A DNA stretch of 64,000 nt, taken from Salibacter halophilus. GTDB taxonomy: Bacteria > Bacteroidota > Bacteroidia > Flavobacteriales_G > Salibacteraceae. A program made the position numbers and the translations under genes. The stretch lies in NCBI RefSeq assembly GCF_008806325.1, contig NZ_WACR01000011.1, forward strand, positions 1 to 64,000, written 5' to 3'. Numbering within the stretch: the stretch's first letter is position 1; each line of letters starts with the position of its first letter. This document shows, in pieces, positions 50,586 to 59,030 of the stretch. The notes beneath the pieces are model-generated. The model did not search any database. It saw only the letters and a list, made by a program, of their open reading frames with translations, and was not told the origin of the DNA.

Positions 50586-52889
50586 TTAGAATGAGAGCGT
50601 CAACCCGGCACTTGGCATAATTGGGAGCTGATCAACTCGTTCGTATTCAATTCTATCAAAGTAGAAAATGTTGTCTCGGTTATAGGCATTGGTAACACCA
50701 ACATTGGCTTCCAATACAGTGTTAACCGATAGCGCGAATGTTCGTTTAACATTCAGGTCGAGGCGGTGATAGGATGGTAATCGTCCTTCGTTGATTGTTG
50801 CGTATTCAATTCCGCGGTCACCATTTGCTTCTGTATAATCAGTTCCAATGCCATCGCTAAAGTCAAACTTCTCGTAAAAACCCTGAGTTTGTGTGAAAGG
50901 GAATCCTGAACCGAAGTTCCAGCGAGCACTAACTTCCCATTGCAAATCTTCTCCAAATGTGTAATTGGTAACGAAGTTTACGTTGTGTCTGCGGTCAAAA
51001 ACTGGATTGTAAGTTCTCACTCCATCCCAGCGATCAACATAAGTTAAACTGTAAACAGCCCACAGGTAAAATTGCTTGTAGTCCCATTTTAAGTTGAAAT
51101 CGACACCATAAGCCTGGCCGTCTTCAATAATAAAGTCTTTCGTGAGGCGATCAGGTTGATCGGGTTGATCTTCGTTAAAAATTCGGTAACGGTTGAGTGT
51201 AGTTAGCTGTGGGAAATACTTGTAATAACCCTCAAGGTTAACGGTAAGGCTGTTGGTCAGATCCACTTCAGCTCCCACGATTGCGTGATAAGCACGTTGT
51301 AATTTTGAATCTACTGTACGAGTTCCGCCATCGCGAGTAGTGAAATTGTCTTGTAGGTTTTCAGGAGCAGAAAGGAATCCGTTAAAGAGGTTCACGACAT
51401 CGCGGTTACTCTGTGCCGATATCAGGTTCTGACTGTAAAGACCACCGGCAGCTTTTAATCGGAAGTTATCTGTGGCGTTGTATTTCAAACCGAGTCTCGG
51501 TTCAGGAGAAAGCTCGTTGAGTGCTGCGTAATACTGAAGTCTAATACTAGGATCCACAACGAATTTCCCACGCTTGAACTTATACTTGAAATAACCCGCG
51601 AGTTGAGTTGTGTTTTGGTTCTGAGAGATAAGTCTGTCAAGCGTGTTGCGGTAGCTGAATTCTGTTGAGAATCCCTGAATTTGAACACCGTACTCGATAG
51701 CATCTTCACCCATGAAATAATTGAAATCGAGCGACATGTTAAATCCGTTGATTCCTGAAGTTCTAATTCTGCCAGCTTCCTGCTGCTCGATAAGGTAATT
51801 AGAGAAGTTGAAAGCACCTTCAATCAAAACAGGGGAACTACCGGGAACGAGCACGAAATTAGCTCCGGCACCATACGAGTTCCAGTCTAGCTTTGAAGTT
51901 GAGTAGTCAACTTTATCAGTGAAATTAAATCCAAAAGCACTGAATTTACTACCTGTTTTACCATTGAATGAGATCTTCCCAAAAAGATCAGTAAACGAAT
52001 ACGGCAAGCCCTCTTCGTTTTCGATGTATGGATAAAAGAGGTCGTCTGTTCTATCGAGGTAAGATGATTTGGCAGACAGGATAAAAGAAGCAGAGTTGTC
52101 ACCAGGTTCATCTGGTTTGTTGAGCGGACCTTCTAAAATTGCTTTACCACCAAATGTGTTGATTCCTACTTTTCCTGCAAGGTGCTGATTGTTTCCGTCT
52201 CGGGTTGTAATGTCCATTATAGAGGAAATTCGGGTTCCGTATTCAGCACCAAATCCGCCTGTGTAGATGTCAGCGTTTTTCATGATGTCGGTTTCAAAAA
52301 CGGAGAACAATCCAATGGAGTGGAACGGATTGTAAATAACCATTCCATCGAGAAGCACTTTGTTTTGAATGGGAGAACCACCTCTAATGTAAAGTTGTCC
52401 ACCCTGATCTCCAGTGAAAACTACACCGGGGAGTACCTGTAAATATTGAGCTAAATCTGCATCACCACCAATTGAGGGGATTGACTTGATCTCTTTAGGA
52501 GTCACTTTTTGGACAGACATCTTAACTTCTGTCTTTCGTTCCTGCTTCTCAGCCGAAACTTCAAAGCTTTTCAAAGTCACACCCTTCTTCGATAGAAAGA
52601 GTTTTTGGTTGGTGATATCGCCTTTTTCAATTGTTACCTGAGCGCGGGCAGTATCAAAACCCATTGATGTAGCGAGGACAGTATAAGTCCCGGGTTTTAT
52701 CTTGGTAATCGAGTAGTAACCATTGATATCCGTTGTAGTTCCTATTTGCGTGCCTTTGAGAAAGACATTCGTGAAGATTGCCGGTTCGCCAGATTCCTTT
52801 TCGTAAACAAATCCTCTAAGCGTTCCCTGTGCCAGGCTGAGGGTACTCACACAGAATAACAATACAATGGTTAACAAGATATTTCGCAT
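50586..52889 (-). CDS. TonB-dependent receptor with carboxypeptidase-like regulatory domain
   Basis: About 767 residues from the ATG at 52889. The frame extends 18 codons further but those cross the promoter. Signal peptide NILLTIVLLFCVSTLSLAQ; CarboxypepD_reg-like domain at about 20-105 (GTLRGFVYEKESGEPAIFTNVFLKGTQIGTTTDINGYYSITKIKPGTYTV); plug at about 125-240 (IPSIGGDADLAQYLQVLPGV, YIRGGSPIQNKVLLDGMVIYNPFH); then a 22-strand-type barrel ending MPSAGLTLSF. No SusD partner adjacent. Ligand unknown. Its own promoter is a good match. Confidence 0.92.
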   Translation of the reverse strand: MRNILLTIVLLFCVSTLSLAQGTLRGFVYEKESGEPAIFTNVFLKGTQIGTTTDINGYYSITKIKPGTYTVLATSMGFDTARAQVTIEKGDITNQKLFLSKKGVTLKSFEVSAEKQERKTEVKMSVQKVTPKEIKSIPSIGGDADLAQYLQVLPGVVFTGDQGGQLYIRGGSPIQNKVLLDGMVIYNPFHSIGLFSVFETDIMKNADIYTGGFGAEYGTRISSIMDITTRDGNNQHLAGKVGINTFGGKAILEGPLNKPDEPGDNSASFILSAKSSYLDRTDDLFYPYIENEEGLPYSFTDLFGKISFNGKTGSKFSAFGFNFTDKVDYSTSKLDWNSYGAGANFVLVPGSSPVLIEGAFNFSNYLIEQQEAGRIRTSGINGFNMSLDFNYFMGEDAIEYGVQIQGFSTEFSYRNTLDRLISQNQNTTQLAGYFKYKFKRGKFVVDPSIRLQYYAALNELSPEPRLGLKYNATDNFRLKAAGGLYSQNLISAQSNRDVVNLFNGFLSAPENLQDNFTTRDGGTRTVDSKLQRAYHAIVGAEVDLTNSLTVNLEGYYKYFPQLTTLNRYRIFNEDQPDQPDRLTKDFIIEDGQAYGVDFNLKWDYKQFYLWAVYSLTYVDRWDGVRTYNPVFDRRHNVNFVTNYTFGEDLQWEVSARWNFGSGFPFTQTQGFYEKFDFSDGIGTDYTEANGDRGIEYATINEGRLPSYHRLDLNVKRTFALSVNTVLEANVGVTNAYNRDNIFYFDRIEYERVDQLPIMPSAGLTLSF

Positions 52890-52912
52890 GCTCAAAATTT
52901 TAAGAAAGGTGA

Positions 52913-52943
52913 CAAATGTAATTGAACTTGCCCCAGCATTCAA
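52913..52943 (-). promoter_or_regulatory. Promoter of the TonB-dependent receptor
   Basis: Reverse strand: TTG at 52941-52943, 20-base spacer, TACATTTG at 52913-52920. The -7 box lies 23 bases before the ATG at 52889, which fixes that start. Confidence 0.65.
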
Positions 52944-52977
52944 GAATTTTTTGGAATCTACCTGAAATACTAAATAA

Positions 52978-53976
52978 TCAATGCATAAGACGGTGAACGA
53001 ATTCTTTTATGAGCTCGCCCTCAGGAATGTTTCCTGCATTTACTCCTTTATACCTCGCATCGTATTCGCGAATGAGTGAAATGTTTTCCTGTACTTTTTT
53101 TCCGCTGTAGTTTTTAGCAGCAATTAAATAATCATCCACAAAAAATGGATTCACTTTTAACTTTGAAGCTAAATGTCGCTTGTCTTTGTTCTTTTCAAAA
53201 AAGATGCACATCACTTTTGAGAAGTAACTGCTCAGTATTGAAAGCGTCATCACGAATGGATGATCTTTCGTGTTTTGAGAGAAATAGCGAGCAATTTGTG
53301 TCGCTTTGAAAACATCCTTTGCTCCAATGGCCTTCTGTAGCTCAAAGTTGTTGAAGTCCTTACTGATCCCAACATTTTTTTCAATGTCGTTTTCGTCAAT
53401 TGTAGCACCAGGGTCAATATTCAACTTTAATTTATCCAGCTCATTGGCGATTTTCCCCAGGTTATTCCCCAAAAACTCCCCCATCAAGATTGAAGCCTTG
53501 GGTGTTATTTGATAGTCAGAACTCTTTAGATAGTTCTGAATCCAGTCTGGGATCTGATTATCGTAAACGATTTTCGACTCAAAGACAACTCCACTTTTCG
53601 CAATGTTTTTGGCAAACTTCTTACGGCCGTCTACCTTTTTGTATTTGTGAGCAATGACCAAAATAGTAGTTGAAGTAGGGTTGAGAGCATAATTCTCGAG
53701 TTTGTCGAGCTGTCTCAAATTTTGCGCTTCACGAACGATTACAACCTGTCGTTCAGCCATCATGGGGAAGCGTTTTGCCGCTTCGATGATTTGATCAACA
53801 TCAGTATCCCTGCCGTACAGAATGGTTTGGTTGAATTCTTTTTCATCTTCAGAAAGTGCATGCTCTTCCACGGCATGGGTGATTTCATCGATGAAGAATG
53901 GTTCTTCACCGTGAAGAAGATAAACAGGCTTGAACTTTTGTTGCCTTATGTCAACTATTAATTGCTTGTAATTCAT
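52978..53976 (-). CDS. holA: DNA polymerase III subunit delta
   Basis: About 332 residues from the ATG at 53976; a TTG two codons earlier lies against the amn stop. Clamp-loader delta: YKQLIVDIRQQKFKPVYLLHGEEPFFIDEITHAVEEHAL at the N-terminus, RFPMMAERQVVIVREAQNL, GNNLGKIANELDKLKL, C-terminal GELIKEFVHRLMH. A member of the loader that opens the beta clamp. It begins 2 bases after amn's stop and is probably co-transcribed with it. Confidence 0.93.
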   Translation of the reverse strand: MNYKQLIVDIRQQKFKPVYLLHGEEPFFIDEITHAVEEHALSEDEKEFNQTILYGRDTDVDQIIEAAKRFPMMAERQVVIVREAQNLRQLDKLENYALNPTSTTILVIAHKYKKVDGRKKFAKNIAKSGVVFESKIVYDNQIPDWIQNYLKSSDYQITPKASILMGEFLGNNLGKIANELDKLKLNIDPGATIDENDIEKNVGISKDFNNFELQKAIGAKDVFKATQIARYFSQNTKDHPFVMTLSILSSYFSKVMCIFFEKNKDKRHLASKLKVNPFFVDDYLIAAKNYSGKKVQENISLIREYDARYKGVNAGNIPEGELIKEFVHRLMH

Positions 53977-53978
53977 GA

Positions 53979-54752
53979 TCAATCAAATCGTAGGTGACGA
54001 ACAGATTTACGATTATCTTTAATTTCCATCAATGACTCAATCCCAATGCGGATGTGTTTTTCCACAAAGTTTCCGGTTACTTTTTTATCGCTGGCAATCG
54101 TCTTTACTCCTTCAGGAATCATCGGCTGGTCAGATACGAGGAGTAGAGCACCGGTTGGAATTTTATTGAAAAATCCAACACTGAAAATCGTTGCTGTTTC
54201 CATGTCTATAGCCATTGCACGCAATTCACGCAAATAATCTTTAAATTTTTCATCGTGCTCCCAAACTCTGCGGTTTGTTGTGTAAACAGTTCCCGTCCAG
54301 TAATCGAGTCCAAATTCGCGAACGGTATGGGAAACAGCTCGCTGTAGAGTAAAGGCCGGTAGTGAAGGAACTTCAGGCGGAAAGTAATCATTTGAAGTAC
54401 CTTCTCCGCGAATGGCAGCAATCGGCAAGATAATATCACCGATTTTATTCTTCTTTTTGAGTCCGCCACATTTCCCCAAAAACAAAACAGCTTTAGGTGA
54501 AATAATACTCAACAAATCCATGATTGTTGCCGCATTTGCACTGCCCATGCTAAAATTGATCATCGTAACACCATTGTGAGTAGCATTAGGCATTGCTTTA
54601 TTTTTACCTTTGATCTCAGCTCCGGTAATTTCAGCAAATATCTCAACGTAATTATTAAAATTTGTGAGCAATATATATTGTCCAAAATCATTTAACTCCG
54701 TACCAGTGTAGCGCGGAAGCCAATTTTTGGTAATTTCATCTTTTGTAAGCAT
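53979..54752 (-). CDS. amn: AMP nucleosidase
   Basis: 257 residues, the short Bacteroidota form. Nucleoside-phosphorylase fold: LGKCGGLKKKNKIGDIILPIAAIRGEGTSNDYFP, AIDMETATIFSVGFFNKIPTGALLLVSDQP. Splits AMP into adenine and ribose 5-phosphate. Lacks the N-terminal extension of E. coli Amn (about 480 residues). Divergent from the HsdR-N-like gene 14 bases away; upstream of holA. Confidence 0.88.
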   Translation of the reverse strand: MLTKDEITKNWLPRYTGTELNDFGQYILLTNFNNYVEIFAEITGAEIKGKNKAMPNATHNGVTMINFSMGSANAATIMDLLSIISPKAVLFLGKCGGLKKKNKIGDIILPIAAIRGEGTSNDYFPPEVPSLPAFTLQRAVSHTVREFGLDYWTGTVYTTNRRVWEHDEKFKDYLRELRAMAIDMETATIFSVGFFNKIPTGALLLVSDQPMIPEGVKTIASDKKVTGNFVEKHIRIGIESLMEIKDNRKSVRHLRFD

Positions 54753-54766
54753 AGTGAATCAGTTTT

Positions 54767-55216
54767 ATGCAAAAATTAAACTTTCCCAAATATGAATTTT
54801 CTATTCGGAGTGTAGCAAAGAAAACGCAAATTTTCGATCAAACACGAAAGCGGTACTATGTTTTAACACCCGAGGAGTGGGTAAGGCAACATCTGGTTGA
54901 ATTTTTAGTTCACGAACGCAACTTTCCAAGAAGTTTGCTCGAAATTGAAAAGTCACTCACCCTTAATAAAATGCACAAAAGAGCAGATTTACTTGTACGC
55001 GATAAAAGCGGAAATCCTATTTTGCTGGCTGAATGCAAGGCGTCTGATGTCAAGGTGACTCAAAAAACATTCGATCAGGCTGGTCGTTATAATATGGTGT
55101 TTCGGGTTCCATACTTGCTAATCACAAACGGAGTACAACACTTTTGCGCGCAAATTGATTTTAACCGAAATTCGTATAAATTTTTGAGAGAGATACCATC
55201 GTATGAAGAGCTTTAA
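54767..55216 (+). CDS. HsdR N-terminal-like (PD-(D/E)XK) protein
   Basis: 149 residues. Start ATG 14 bases from the divergent amn ATG. Motifs: KRYYVLTPEEWVRQHLVEFLVHERNFPRSLLEIEKSL, then the nuclease-fold core RADLLVRDKSGNPILLAECKA (Asp...Glu-x-Lys) and QAGRYNMVFRVPYLLITNG. This is the type I restriction R-subunit N-terminal domain family (HSDR_N_2) as a stand-alone protein. No hsdM or hsdS is present, so it is not a restriction system by itself. I recall the same neighbourhood (holA/amn) in other Bacteroidota, implying a DNA-maintenance role. Overlaps the next gene by 14 bases. Confidence 0.82.
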   Translation: MQKLNFPKYEFSIRSVAKKTQIFDQTRKRYYVLTPEEWVRQHLVEFLVHERNFPRSLLEIEKSLTLNKMHKRADLLVRDKSGNPILLAECKASDVKVTQKTFDQAGRYNMVFRVPYLLITNGVQHFCAQIDFNRNSYKFLREIPSYEEL

Positions 55217-57977
55217 ACTCATTTTATTTTTCCTCGCTTTTGCCGGTTTAGCTTACGGTCAGAACCAGCAGGCTGGTAAGGCGATTGTCAAAATAAAGCC
55301 GCAACATCTGGCTTCTTGTGGATCTGACCATATAGAGATAGAAGCCTTGCAACAATACTTTCAAAATCAGGGGATTTCAATTATCCAAAAATTCCCCAAT
55401 GCAAAGGCGCCTGTAGCTCGATCGTTTGATGGAGCAGGAGTGGAGATAAGAACCATTTATGAACTCACTTTTAATCAGAGCCAGAATATTCAAAAGATAG
55501 TCAATCGGCTAAAAAGATTTGAGCAGATTGAATACGCTGAGCCTAAATTCATCGATAATGTTGTTTTTCAGCCTAACGACACGCGATACGCTGATCAACA
55601 GCCAGATTTAGAATTGCTTAATGCTCCGCAAGCCTGGGATATTATCCAGGGAAATCCGAATGCTGTTGTAGCGATCGTAGATAACGGAACAGATCTCGAT
55701 CATCCAGATTTGGTGAGTCAGCTTTACCAGAATTCTGCAGAGCAACTTGACGGATCTGACAGTGATAACAATGGTTATGAAGATGACATAAACGGTTGGG
55801 ATTTTGTCAATGAAAATGGAAACACTGAGGTAGCCGATGGCGATAACCACGGAATTCACGTTGCCGGTATAGCAGCAGCTTCAACTAACAATAACAGAGG
55901 TGTTGCTTCAACCGGATTTGATGTGACGTACATGCCTGTAAAAGTTGGCGAAGGAAGAACAATTAACTTCGGTTACGATGGAATAGTTTACGCGGCTGAT
56001 AATGGAGCTCAGGTGATCAATTGCTCGTGGGGAGGTTCAAATTATTCTGATTATGCCAATGATATTGTCAATTACGCCACGATAAATCAAAATGCTTTAG
56101 TTGTTGCCGCTGCCGGGAATAATGGTGTTGACGAGCCGTTTTATCCGGCCGCTTATAAAAATGCAATGGCTGTGTCTTCAGTAAATTCTGCCGGAGAGCC
56201 ATCGTTCTTTTCTAATTTCGGTTACTGGGTTGATATTGCAGCACCGGGTGAAAATATTTTGAGCACCGTTGAAGATGGAACTTACAACAACAATACTGGT
56301 ACTTCAATGGCAGCTCCGGCTGTATCTGGAGCAGTGGCATTGTTGCTGGCTCAATATCCCAGTTTGACACCCAATCAAATTAGAGCTCATTTAAAAGCCA
56401 CAGCATCATCTTTTTCACAACTCGACTCCTCAAACTCTCGGTTTGGTAAGTTTGGAGCCGGAATATTGGATATGGAGCAAATGCTTACGAGCAGCTTAAC
56501 AACCCCATATTTTTCGATGGATAATGTTGTGGTGACAGACAGTGCTGATAACATTCTCGAAGTTGGCGACACAGTTTATGTTTACGCTTCATTGACGAAT
56601 TATCTTGCACAGTCAAGCGATGTTTGGTTACACCTCAATACCGATTCAAATTTTATCGTTGTGGATGACTCGGCAGGTTTTGGTAGCTTTTCCGTTTCTG
56701 AAAATAAAAACAATCTCGATCAACCATTTAGGATTGTTGTAAATAGCCCTAATGAACTCGATATAAATTCGGTTTTACAGTTTGATTTGTATGAGGTTAA
56801 CAGTACCAGTATTTTACAGACTTTCTACAAAGAAGTAATTCTCAATCCGGGTTTTATCAATGTTGATGACAATCGTATTTCTACAACAGCTACATCAATT
56901 GGCAGAGTTGGCTATTATGACAACAACAATACGCTCGGGTTGGGGCTTGAGTTAGAAGGAGGGCAGTCTATGCTTTTCGAAGCCGGTTTGATGGTAGGAT
57001 CTGATCAAAGTGGCTCTCCAGTAGTAGTTGATGATATCCGTAACGATCAGAGCCGTGACCGCGACTTTTCGCCTCTAAACTCAATAACGCGCATCCCAAA
57101 TCCGGGCTTTGCATTTCTGGGGCAGGGAAGCTTTACTGATACGATTCCAAATTTATTACGAAACGATAGCCTGGGCATTCTTGTCAACCAGCGTGTGATG
57201 GCTTACGATGAATTTGGCCAGGATCAATATGTATTGTTTGAATACAGAATAAGAAATGTGACGAATCAACTTCAAACGGGAGTTAGAATAGGATTCTTTA
57301 CAGATTTTGATGTAGAAAACTTCAACCAAAACAAGGTTAATACTGATGAGGGAAGAAGAATTGTCCTTACAAAAGGAACCGGAGAAACCGATCCATTGGC
57401 AGCGATTCAGTTGATTGAAGGAAATGGTTTTAATGCTTACGCTGTGGATAATGTAAATGGAGGAGGTGGTGGAATTGATATTTCAGATAGTTTGCCTTCT
57501 TCAACTAAGTGGCAACTACTATCTGAGACGAGAAAAACAGCAGGCAACACCCGCGATGTTGGAAATGATGTAATTCAGGTGTTGAGCTCAGGGCCATATG
57601 ATATAGCTCCAAATGATGAGGTTAAAGTTTGTTTTGCACTTTTTGCCGCTGAAACTGAGCGCGATTTGTATCGAATTGCTGACTCAGCTTATTTTCGATA
57701 TAACGGTGTCTTTTTGAATGGAAGAGAAAAGATTTCTCAAAAAGATGAAATTCAGTTCTATCCAAATCCGGTTAAAAGCACAGTAAAGTTAGTTTGTGAA
57801 AGTTGCAAATCTGGCGGAACACTGAATGTGAAATCGATCACTGGTGAAACGGTTCTGACCAAAAAAGTAGTTGGAAATACACAGGAAATTGATTTGAGTG
57901 AATTGCCAACTGGAATCTACCTACTTGAAATTCAAAGTGGACAAAACCGATATGTAAAAAAATTACTCAAGCTTTAA
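55203..57977 (+). CDS. Subtilisin-like S8 protease with T9SS type A sorting domain
   Basis: 924 residues. Signal peptide MKSFKLILFFLAFAGLAYGQ; propeptide to about 120. The peptidase domain has Asp160 (VAIVDNGTDLDHPD), His216 (DNHGIHVAG), oxyanion Asn in AAAGNNG, and Ser368 (NTGTSMAAPAVSGAVALLL). The central beta-rich part spans about 430-850. The C-terminus FYPNPVKSTVKL...LPTGIYLLEIQSG...KKLLKL is a type A sorting domain. Secreted or surface-anchored by T9SS. Start overlaps the HsdR-N-like gene by 14 bases. Holds two exact copies of the dispersed word within 75 bases. Confidence 0.94.
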   Translation: MKSFKLILFFLAFAGLAYGQNQQAGKAIVKIKPQHLASCGSDHIEIEALQQYFQNQGISIIQKFPNAKAPVARSFDGAGVEIRTIYELTFNQSQNIQKIVNRLKRFEQIEYAEPKFIDNVVFQPNDTRYADQQPDLELLNAPQAWDIIQGNPNAVVAIVDNGTDLDHPDLVSQLYQNSAEQLDGSDSDNNGYEDDINGWDFVNENGNTEVADGDNHGIHVAGIAAASTNNNRGVASTGFDVTYMPVKVGEGRTINFGYDGIVYAADNGAQVINCSWGGSNYSDYANDIVNYATINQNALVVAAAGNNGVDEPFYPAAYKNAMAVSSVNSAGEPSFFSNFGYWVDIAAPGENILSTVEDGTYNNNTGTSMAAPAVSGAVALLLAQYPSLTPNQIRAHLKATASSFSQLDSSNSRFGKFGAGILDMEQMLTSSLTTPYFSMDNVVVTDSADNILEVGDTVYVYASLTNYLAQSSDVWLHLNTDSNFIVVDDSAGFGSFSVSENKNNLDQPFRIVVNSPNELDINSVLQFDLYEVNSTSILQTFYKEVILNPGFINVDDNRISTTATSIGRVGYYDNNNTLGLGLELEGGQSMLFEAGLMVGSDQSGSPVVVDDIRNDQSRDRDFSPLNSITRIPNPGFAFLGQGSFTDTIPNLLRNDSLGILVNQRVMAYDEFGQDQYVLFEYRIRNVTNQLQTGVRIGFFTDFDVENFNQNKVNTDEGRRIVLTKGTGETDPLAAIQLIEGNGFNAYAVDNVNGGGGGIDISDSLPSSTKWQLLSETRKTAGNTRDVGNDVIQVLSSGPYDIAPNDEVKVCFALFAAETERDLYRIADSAYFRYNGVFLNGREKISQKDEIQFYPNPVKSTVKLVCESCKSGGTLNVKSITGETVLTKKVVGNTQEIDLSELPTGIYLLEIQSGQNRYVKKLLKL

Positions 57978-58027
57978 TTAGTGAATGAGTTGAACTTATA
58001 TATTTGGCGACTTCGAAAAACAGAAAT

Positions 58028-58465
58028 ATGGAGTTAAAAGGAATTATCTCAATCTCGGGAAAATCGGGCCTTTTTAAAATGGTAGGCCAAACGAAAAGTG
58101 GAATTATTGTAGAATCACTTGAAGATGGCAAGCGTTTTCCTGCTTATGCTGCTCACAAAGTAAGCGCTTTGGAGGATATTAGCATTTACGGCTACAATGA
58201 AGATCGTCCACTTGCTGATATTTATGAAGCTATTTACAAACTTGAAGATGGCGGTAAATCAGTATCGGCAAATGCTTCAGCGCAGGACCAGCGCGATAAA
58301 TTGCTCGAGGTATTTCCAGAGTACGATGAGGATCGTGTTTATTCATCTGACCTCAAAAAGTTATTCAAATGGTACAACGTGCTTGTTGACAATGGCTTTT
58401 TGAAAGAAGCAATTGAAAATGCTGATGATGATTCTAAAAAAGGTAAAAGTGACGAAGAAGAATAG
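58028..58465 (+). CDS. DUF5606 family protein
   Basis: About 145 residues from the ATG at 58028; the upstream codons TSKNRN start from a weaker codon. The N-terminal domain ELKGIISISGKSGLFKMVGQTKSGIIVESLEDGKRFPAYAAHKVSALEDISIYG is SH3-like and typical of DUF5606. The middle segment VFPEYDEDRVYSSDLKKLFKWYNVLVDNGFL is helical, and the tail is acidic. Function unknown. Follows the protease gene after 50 bases. Confidence 0.75.
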   Translation: MELKGIISISGKSGLFKMVGQTKSGIIVESLEDGKRFPAYAAHKVSALEDISIYGYNEDRPLADIYEAIYKLEDGGKSVSANASAQDQRDKLLEVFPEYDEDRVYSSDLKKLFKWYNVLVDNGFLKEAIENADDDSKKGKSDEEE

Positions 58466-58477
58466 ATAACTTCTTCA

Positions 58478-58900
58478 TCAAATATCGATAAACCTGTCTC
58501 GTGTTTCTTTTGAAGGCATTGGGCAGGTTTCTTTTTTACCAAAAATCTGATATCGATACCTGGCTATTAAATCGTAGCCTGCGTTTGTAACAGATTTTGG
58601 AAGAATGCTAAAGATGTTTACAAATGACCACGGTGCTTTCAGGTGTTGAGCAATCCTGAATGCAGCTTTTGATTTGACATCAACATTTTCATTATCGTAA
58701 AAAACGATGCTGTCAACAGATGAAGGGATTTTATTTTGCTTGATCAAATTCTTTGCAAATTCACTTTGAAGAGAAGCGAACTGCAAAACCGAACTTTTTT
58801 CATGCTTTAAAATAAACTGAACAGCTCCGTTACACAGGTTGCAAACGCCATCGTAGAACACAATTGGCTTATCAAATGAATTGCTTGAATGATTGCCCAT
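58478..58900 (-). CDS. DCC-family (DUF393) thiol-disulfide oxidoreductase-like protein
   Basis: About 140 residues from the ATG at 58900. The motif IVFYDGVCNLCNGAVQFILKHEKSSVLQFASLQSEFA carries the DxxCxxC signature (Cys-Asn-Leu-Cys) that gives the DCC family its name; DSIVFYDNENVDVKSKAAFRIAQHL follows. Probably a small redox protein; the partner is not known. It is convergent with the DUF5606 gene. Confidence 0.88.
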   Translation of the reverse strand: MGNHSSNSFDKPIVFYDGVCNLCNGAVQFILKHEKSSVLQFASLQSEFAKNLIKQNKIPSSVDSIVFYDNENVDVKSKAAFRIAQHLKAPWSFVNIFSILPKSVTNAGYDLIARYRYQIFGKKETCPMPSKETRDRFIDI

Positions 58901-58955
58901 TATTCGCAAAATAACAACAAGATTTGAAAATGATGAGCAGTATGTTAAAACTGCG

Positions 58956-58986
58956 TTGGGAATAAATCATTGAAATTCTATATTTG
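58956..58986 (+). promoter_or_regulatory. Promoter of secDF
   Basis: TTG at 58956-58958, 20-base spacer, TATATTTG at 58979-58986, then 44 bases to the secDF ATG. Good Bacteroidota match. Confidence 0.65.
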
Positions 58987-59030
58987 CGCACTTAATTGTA
59001 ACGGAATACACCCTATAAGAATTTAATCAC

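Noticed and set aside
54767-55216. Type I restriction system
   Set aside because: Only an HsdR N-terminal-like domain is present; no helicase domain, HsdM or HsdS in the surroundings.
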